From positions 22,077-86,076 of the forward strand of contig CALMPG010000138.1 of assembly GCA_937871915.1 (NCBI GenBank): a DNA stretch of 64,000 nt. The letters are read 5' to 3'. The stretch comes from an uncultured Phycisphaerales bacterium (lineage in GTDB: Bacteria > Planctomycetota > Phycisphaerae > Phycisphaerales > UBA1924). Made by a program: the position numbers and the translations under genes. Positions 56,272 to 64,000 of this stretch are shown one piece after another. The notes beneath the pieces were generated by a model, which worked only from the letters and a program-made list of their open reading frames with translations, was not told where the DNA came from and did not search any database. Position 1 is the stretch's first letter. Each line of letters begins with the position of its first letter.

Positions 56272-56747
56272 CCGCACGCGTGCACCAGATCAGCGTGTCC
56301 GATGGCGGCGTGCCCAAACGGGCCGTGGCGCGGGCCCGCATCGCCACGAGCGGCGTGGAGGGGGATCGGCAGCGCGATACCAGGCACCACGGTGGGCCGG
56401 AGCGGGCGGTGTGCCTGTTCTCGATGGAGGTGATCCGGCGTTTGCGGGCGGAGGGGCACCCGATCGTGCCGGGGAGCGCGGGGGAGAATCTCACGATCGA
56501 AGGGCTGGACTGGGCAAGGGTGGCCCCCGGGGCCGTGCTTGAGATCGACGCCGATGGGAGCGCTCCGGTTGCGCTCGAGGTGGTTTCGTACACGCGGCCC
56601 TGCTCCACCATCCGCGACTCGTTTGCGGGGTTGGATTCCAATCGGATCTTGCAGGACACCCATCCCGGCGAGTCACGCGTGTACGCCCGCGTCGTGCGGG
56701 AGGGCACGATCGCCGTGGGCGCGGGGGTGCGTCTGGCGGGATCGTGA
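56268..56747 (+). CDS. MOSC domain protein
   Basis: This 159-residue protein has the MOSC features GVEGDRQRDTRHHGGPERAV, GSAGENLTI and a Cys in YTRPCSTI. MOSC domains handle sulfur for, or bind, molybdenum cofactor; this short single-domain form resembles YiiM-like proteins. The ATG overlaps the DUF58 stop codon (ATGA). The coupling to a DUF58 gene has no obvious functional reason. Confidence 0.88.
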   Translation: MTARVHQISVSDGGVPKRAVARARIATSGVEGDRQRDTRHHGGPERAVCLFSMEVIRRLRAEGHPIVPGSAGENLTIEGLDWARVAPGAVLEIDADGSAPVALEVVSYTRPCSTIRDSFAGLDSNRILQDTHPGESRVYARVVREGTIAVGAGVRLAGS

Positions 56748-56781
56748 CGGGCCGGTGAACGCCGCGCCGCGGGCCGGCCCG

Positions 56782-56787
56782 TACCAT
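56782..56787 (+). promoter_or_regulatory. -10-like TACCAT, leaderless start of uvrB
   Basis: TACCAT ends 5 nt before the ATG at 56793. Confidence 0.6.
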
Positions 56788-56792
56788 CGGGC

Positions 56793-59042
<2,250 letters not shown>

Positions 59043-59104
59043 GGGCCAGGCATCAGGCCGACGACCCCGCAAGCCGATAAGGCTTCCCACCCCGTGCCCC
59101 ACCC

Positions 59105-60337
59105 ATGAACCGTGCCGTCTGGACCATCGGCGAACCCCCAAGTGCCAACCTGCTCCCGCCGCAGACGCGCGAGGGACCGGCCCGGGTGCTGTTCCTGCAC
59201 GCGATGGAGGTGGGGTTCGCGACCACCACGGAGAATCTCATCCACTACGCGGCGGATCGGGCGGACATCGACGCGCTGCACGTGCGCCTGGCGATGCCGC
59301 GCTGGCTGAAGATCGCCTGCACCCAGTCCCCCTTCCCGGTGGGCGAGCTCGACTACCGCTACCTCCGGCACATGCTCTTCTGGCGGATGCACCTGCGCAC
59401 GCTGCTTGGGCCCGGTCGCGCGCTGCCCCCGGATCGGTTCGATGCGGTCCACATCACCACGCAGCAGCGGGCCCTGATCATCCGCGACTTCGCCCGGCCC
59501 GGGGCCAACCCGACGCGAACCAAGTTCGCGGTAAACCTCGACGCGACGCTCCGCAACTGGGAGTCCATGCGGGGCCTCCGGCGCCTCGCCCCCCCGTTCG
59601 ACCGGTCGATCGAGGGGCGGATCCTCCGATCCGCGGACATGCTCGCGTGCGCGACCACCTGGGCGGCCGAGTCGTGCGTCGGGCAGTACGCGGCGGTCCG
59701 AGATCGCGTGGTGATCCACAAGCCGTGCGCGATCGTGCTGCCGCGCGACGGCGCACCAGAGGACCTCCGAAGGCCGGGCGGCCTCGTCAGGATAGTGTTC
59801 GTCGGGGGCAACTGGGCCGACAAAGGCGGGCCGCGCCTTCTTCGGTGGCACCAGCAGCGATGGGCCGATCGCGCCGAACTGCACATCGTCTCCGGGAGCG
59901 CGCCGCCCGACGCCTCCGCCAGGAATGTCGTCTGGCACGCACGGGTGCCCCACGGAATTCTGGTGGGCCGCCTGCTCCCGTCCATGGACATCTTCGCGGT
60001 GCCGACGAAATGGGACACGTTCATGATCGCGGCCCAGGAGGCGCAGGCCGCCGGGCTCCCGGTGGTCACAACCCGGACGGGCGGCGTGGCCGAGTGCGTG
60101 CTCGACGGGACAACCGGGTTCCTGTGCGATCCCGAGAGCGACGAGCAATACATCCGGGCCTTGGAGGGGCTTCTGGCCGACGCGGGGCTGCGGGCCCGCA
60201 TGGGCGCCGCCGCGGCTAGGCACGCCCGGACCGCCCTCTCCGCCGACGTCTGGCACACCCATCTGCTCAACAACCTTGTCGCGCTCGCCGATGAACGGCC
60301 CCTGCTCGCCCGTCCCGAAGGGCTCTCCACGCCATGA
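59105..60337 (+). CDS. Glycosyltransferase family 4-like protein, copy 1
   Basis: This 410-residue protein has the GT4 C-terminal nucleotide-sugar region (LPVVTTRTGGVAECVLDGTTGFL) and the IVFVGGNWADKGG strand-loop in the middle. GT-B enzymes move sugars from nucleotide donors to glycans or lipids; the substrate is unknown. It is paralogous to the next gene, with the ATGA overlap at the boundary. A plausible TAAGGC-type element lies upstream, but no clear ribosome binding site. Confidence 0.85.
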   Translation: MNRAVWTIGEPPSANLLPPQTREGPARVLFLHAMEVGFATTTENLIHYAADRADIDALHVRLAMPRWLKIACTQSPFPVGELDYRYLRHMLFWRMHLRTLLGPGRALPPDRFDAVHITTQQRALIIRDFARPGANPTRTKFAVNLDATLRNWESMRGLRRLAPPFDRSIEGRILRSADMLACATTWAAESCVGQYAAVRDRVVIHKPCAIVLPRDGAPEDLRRPGGLVRIVFVGGNWADKGGPRLLRWHQQRWADRAELHIVSGSAPPDASARNVVWHARVPHGILVGRLLPSMDIFAVPTKWDTFMIAAQEAQAAGLPVVTTRTGGVAECVLDGTTGFLCDPESDEQYIRALEGLLADAGLRARMGAAAARHARTALSADVWHTHLLNNLVALADERPLLARPEGLSTP

Positions 60338-61536
60338 ACCGACTGCTCACCGACATCCCCGCCGGCATCCGCCCCGAGCAGTTGCCCGCGCCGAAGCGAT
60401 CGGAGCGGACTCGCCTCTTGTTCCTGACCAGCAACGCCCTGGGGTTCAAGACGCTCTCGCGCCAGTTCGAGGCCTACACCGCCTCGCGGGACGACGTCGA
60501 GGCCGTGCACGTGCGAGTCACCCTGCCCGGATCTCTGGCCTGGCTGGGTCGCAGGGCGTCCATCGCACGCGGCTGGGACGTGTCGGGGTTTCGCTCCGCC
60601 TGGGCGTGGTCGCGGTACATCCCGTCGCTGCTGAGCCATCGCCTGCCCCCCGACCGATTCGACGCGGCGGTCTTGTCCACCCAGCTCGTGGCCCGCGGGA
60701 TGCCGCGCATCAAGGCACAAACCGGGCTTCCCTTCGCCACGTACGTGGACACCACCGTGCCGCAGTACATCCGAGACCTCGGCGGGGGCGGCTTCGACTG
60801 GCTCAGCAGCCCCGGCGAGCGCAAGATTCTCCACAGCGCGGACGTCGTGGCCGGAATGAGCCGCTGGGCCTTGGACTCCGTGCGCGACGACCACGGCGTG
60901 CCCGAGTCGCGCCTCCTGCTCGTGCGCAACGCGGTGCCGGTGGCGCCCACGCTTCCCGAGCGTCCGGCCCGCCCCGCCGGCCCGATCCGCCTGGCGATCG
61001 TCGGCAACGACTGGGTCCGCAAGGGCGGCGACCGCCTGATCCGTTGGCATCAGGCCCGCTGGAAACCCGCCGCCGAGGTGCATGTCTTCGGCGCCAACGT
61101 GCCCATCGACCGGACCCTCGAGGGCGTCGTCTGGCACGGGTCGGTCGATCACGCGCGCCTCATCGGCGAGCTGCTGCCCTCCATGGACGTCTTCGTGCTG
61201 CCCACCCGCGCCGACATGAGCCCGTGGGCCCTCATCGAGGCCGCCGGGTGCGGGCTCCCCGTGGTGTCGTCAAGGCTGGGGGCCATCCACGAGATCGTCG
61301 AGCACGGCCGCTCCGGATTCCTGTGCCACCCCGCCGGCGATGAGGACTACATCCAGGCGGTCGAGAAACTCATGGCCGACGCCGCGCTGCGCCAATCCAT
61401 GGGGCGAGCCGCCCACGCCCACATGCTCGCCGCGTTCACCCCGCAGATCGCCTACGGCGGCCTGATCGACCGGCTCAAGTCCATCATCGCCGCCCCCGCA
61501 ACCCCGCGCCGAGACGGTTCTCGGACCCCGGCGTAA
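60334..61536 (+). CDS. Glycosyltransferase family 4-like protein, copy 2
   Basis: This 400-residue paralogue of the preceding gene shares the layout, with IAIVGNDWVRKGGDR (like VGGNWADKGGPR), RWHQ(A/Q)RW, LLPSMDVF and the C-terminal GLPVVSSRLGAIHEIVEHGRSG-type region (shown in parts). The start overlaps the upstream stop codon. A methyltransferase gene follows 46 nt later. The trio probably builds or modifies one glycan. Confidence 0.85.
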   Translation: MNRLLTDIPAGIRPEQLPAPKRSERTRLLFLTSNALGFKTLSRQFEAYTASRDDVEAVHVRVTLPGSLAWLGRRASIARGWDVSGFRSAWAWSRYIPSLLSHRLPPDRFDAAVLSTQLVARGMPRIKAQTGLPFATYVDTTVPQYIRDLGGGGFDWLSSPGERKILHSADVVAGMSRWALDSVRDDHGVPESRLLLVRNAVPVAPTLPERPARPAGPIRLAIVGNDWVRKGGDRLIRWHQARWKPAAEVHVFGANVPIDRTLEGVVWHGSVDHARLIGELLPSMDVFVLPTRADMSPWALIEAAGCGLPVVSSRLGAIHEIVEHGRSGFLCHPAGDEDYIQAVEKLMADAALRQSMGRAAHAHMLAAFTPQIAYGGLIDRLKSIIAAPATPRRDGSRTPA

Positions 61537-61582
61537 ACTCAACGCACCCGCGGGCCGATTGTCCGCACGAGGCCCACTTTCT

Positions 61583-62323
61583 ATGACGTACACCAAGCGC
61601 TGGTTTGCCGGACAGGTCACGACCTCTGAGGCCAGCGCCGCCATCGTCGTCCCCATCGTCACCCAGTTGCTCAAGCCCGCCAGCATGATCGACGTGGGGT
61701 GTGGCCTCGCCGGATGGGCCGCGGCGTTCGGCAAGAGCGGCGTGCCCGAGGTCATGGGCGTGGATGGAGACTACGTCGATCGGTCCATGCTCCGCATCCC
61801 CGCCGACAGGTTCACGCCCCACGACCTGACCAAGCCGCTCACCCTGGATCGAACCTTCGACCTGGCCATCAGCCTCGAGGTCGCCGAGCATCTCCCCGAG
61901 TCCGTGGCGGACCAGTTTGTTCAGGCGCTGACGAACCTCGCCCCCGCCGTCCTGTTCTCCGCCGCCGTTCCGGCCCAGGGCGGCAACCACCACGTCAACG
62001 AACAGTGGCAGAGCTACTGGGCCGAGAAGTTCGCCGCGCGGGGCTACCGCGTCGCGGACCCCGTCCGTCCCCGGATCTGGGACAACGAGGACGTGCAGTG
62101 GTGGTACCGCCAGAACACCCTGCTGTTCCTGTCGGACCCGCTCCTCGCCACCCGCCCGGACCTGCAGGGCCTCGTCGAGGACGCCCGGACCCGCGCCCTC
62201 GACGTCGTGCACCCGAGAATGCTCGAGCAGCTCGTGGACGCCGCCAGCCATCCGATGCGCACGCTCGTTCGACGCCACGTGATCCGGGCCAAGCAGGTGG
62301 CGCGGAAGATCAAGGGCGGGTGA
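61583..62323 (+). CDS. SAM-dependent methyltransferase (class I)
   Basis: This 246-residue protein has the Rossmann SAM-binding motif DVGCGLAG (37-44), an acidic residue at the end of strand 2 (GVDGDY) and LAISLEVAEHL. A later NHHVNEQWQSYWAEKF segment is typical of methyltransferases in glycan clusters. The substrate is unknown, possibly a sugar. ATG 61583 was chosen because the upstream codons are atypical; TAAACT (61535-61540) may be the -10. Confidence 0.88.
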   Translation: MTYTKRWFAGQVTTSEASAAIVVPIVTQLLKPASMIDVGCGLAGWAAAFGKSGVPEVMGVDGDYVDRSMLRIPADRFTPHDLTKPLTLDRTFDLAISLEVAEHLPESVADQFVQALTNLAPAVLFSAAVPAQGGNHHVNEQWQSYWAEKFAARGYRVADPVRPRIWDNEDVQWWYRQNTLLFLSDPLLATRPDLQGLVEDARTRALDVVHPRMLEQLVDAASHPMRTLVRRHVIRAKQVARKIKGG

Positions 62324-63137
62324 TCGAGCGGGGGCCCGACGCCCGGCACGCCGGCGCGACGGCCGCTCATCAAGCCCGGCTCTCCCCGCCCGGCCCCGGC
62401 TCACGGGCACGCCGCGCCAGCCATCATCGCCCTCTCCGCCCGCCTCGTCGGCACGGCCTTCGGCGGTCACGCGCCGTGGGCCGGCCGGATCGTCCACCAA
62501 CGGACCCCACATGGGGCCTGCTGCATACGTGCTATTGCCGACCAGGCTTTCGTGTTTTTCGGCACGACCCTCCCCGTCAGACAAGAGTCTTGCCGTTCTC
62601 GCGCCCCGAGACTCCACGGCTCCCGCGACTGGCCCGCTCCAAGATCCGCCCCTCGCGCCAAGCGATGGCTGTCCCGATGGTGGGAACTTCGCATGAAGCC
62701 CTCCGACTCCTACACGCCAAGACGTCGCCGCCTCCGAACCGCCGCGCCGCGCATCTCTGTTCCCTTGCCCTTCATCGCGCTCACACGCCGGCACAAACCG
62801 GCGGTGCCCACGACCGATCGTGACTTCGAGGCCCTCCCCGACATCGCGACGGAGAACCGGCTCGCGGTGAAGTAGGCCGATCCGGAGCATGCCCTCGGTT
62901 TCGTCCACAGCCCGGGGCGCCCACTCAAGCCCTCCGCCGATGCTCCCCACGCACAAACCGGGGACATGGACGCCCCCGGCGCACAAACCCGTCCCTCCAA
63001 AGCACCCCCCGCGCCGATTCCCCAACTTTTCTCTACCCCTTCCCCCGCCACAACTTGCGCTCCCCCGCGTCCCACCCACGGTCGCCCTTGTGCGCACAAA
63101 CCCGTCCTCCCGCCCCATCAATAGAGGCGCACATCTC
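62324..63137. other. 814-nt region with GCACAAACC repeats, no confident gene
   Basis: A 60-residue frame (62693-62875) is open but has no family and overlaps a repeat, so it is not called. The region holds four copies of GCACAAACC. Base composition shifts toward C-rich on the plus strand after 62940. Confidence 0.5.
62791..63103 (+). repeat. Four GCACAAACC direct repeats
   Basis: Copies of gcacaaacc(c/g) are at 62791-62800, 62951-62960, 62981-62990 and 63094-63103, all on the same strand upstream of the partial gene at 63138. This could be an operator or iteron set. Confidence 0.65.

Positions 63138-64000
<863 letters not shown>

Noticed and set aside
62693..62875. 60-codon frame upstream of the partial gene
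   Set aside because: No family, Arg-rich in a high-GC region, contains a GCACAAACC repeat copy; not supported enough to call.
62791..63103. The GCACAAACC repeats as a CRISPR array
   Set aside because: Units are too short and unevenly spaced, and no cas gene is near.

Overview
This 64 kb window is a high-GC bacterial chromosome segment. It carries 49 supported protein genes (two of them cut by the window edges) and one tRNA. The gene content points to the Planctomycetes, most probably the class Phycisphaerae. The evidence is a DUF2231/planctomycete cytochrome c fusion, a G|FTLIELL prepilin-like protein with a DUF1559-like layout, small CxxC zinc-ribbon membrane proteins, a Ser/Thr kinase with a DMG triplet, a protease with a short Arg-rich C-terminal anchor, and a MoxR/DUF58/double-VWA operon. 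The assignment is inferred from gene content; no rRNA or marker comparison was possible.

Layout. 1-5.7 kb: the 3' part of a giant filamentous-haemagglutinin-like gene, a cytochrome, and a duplicated pair of zinc-ribbon membrane proteins. 5.8-15.9 kb: a minus-strand operon of MoxR, DUF58, a membrane protein, two BatA/BatB-like VWA proteins, a TPR-like protein and a 1366-residue BatD-like protein, mostly linked by ATGA overlaps. 16-17.4 kb: rhodanese, AhpD-like protein, tRNA-Ser(CGA). 17.8-32 kb: GT87-like transferase, DnaK, DinG-like helicase, RsmG, phosphohexomutase, a KAP-like membrane NTPase, serine protease, UvrD/PcrA. 32-37.8 kb: two tandem APC-transporter/UspA fusions and a prepilin. 38-42.8 kb: Ser/Thr kinase, infC, small unknown genes, lipoprotein. 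42.6-50.7 kb: UvrA, an ABC exporter pair, GcvH. 50.8-59 kb: TIM-barrel protein, Cmk, PlsC, 3D-domain protein, second DUF58 protein, MOSC protein, UvrB. 59-62.3 kb: two paralogous glycosyltransferases and a methyltransferase. 62.3-64 kb: a repeat-rich region and a partial Pro-rich gene ending in poly-C.

Three features stand out. First, several families of palindromic repeats lie between genes and also, in frame, inside genes. UvrA carries three such insertions, and UvrB, a DUF58 protein, a VWA protein, a TPR-like protein and the 1366-residue protein carry one each. They fall in loops of conserved domains, which resembles the coding palindromic elements of Rickettsia. Second, seven genes, including uvrB, uvrD, dinG and rsmG, have a TAnnnT -10-like hexamer ending only 5-6 nt before the start codon, which predicts leaderless mRNAs. 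Third, infC appears to start at an AUC codon behind a strong ribosome binding site.

The window is rich in DNA-repair functions (uvrA, uvrB, uvrD, dinG), envelope biogenesis and stress functions. No insertion sequence, prophage, CRISPR array or rRNA was seen.
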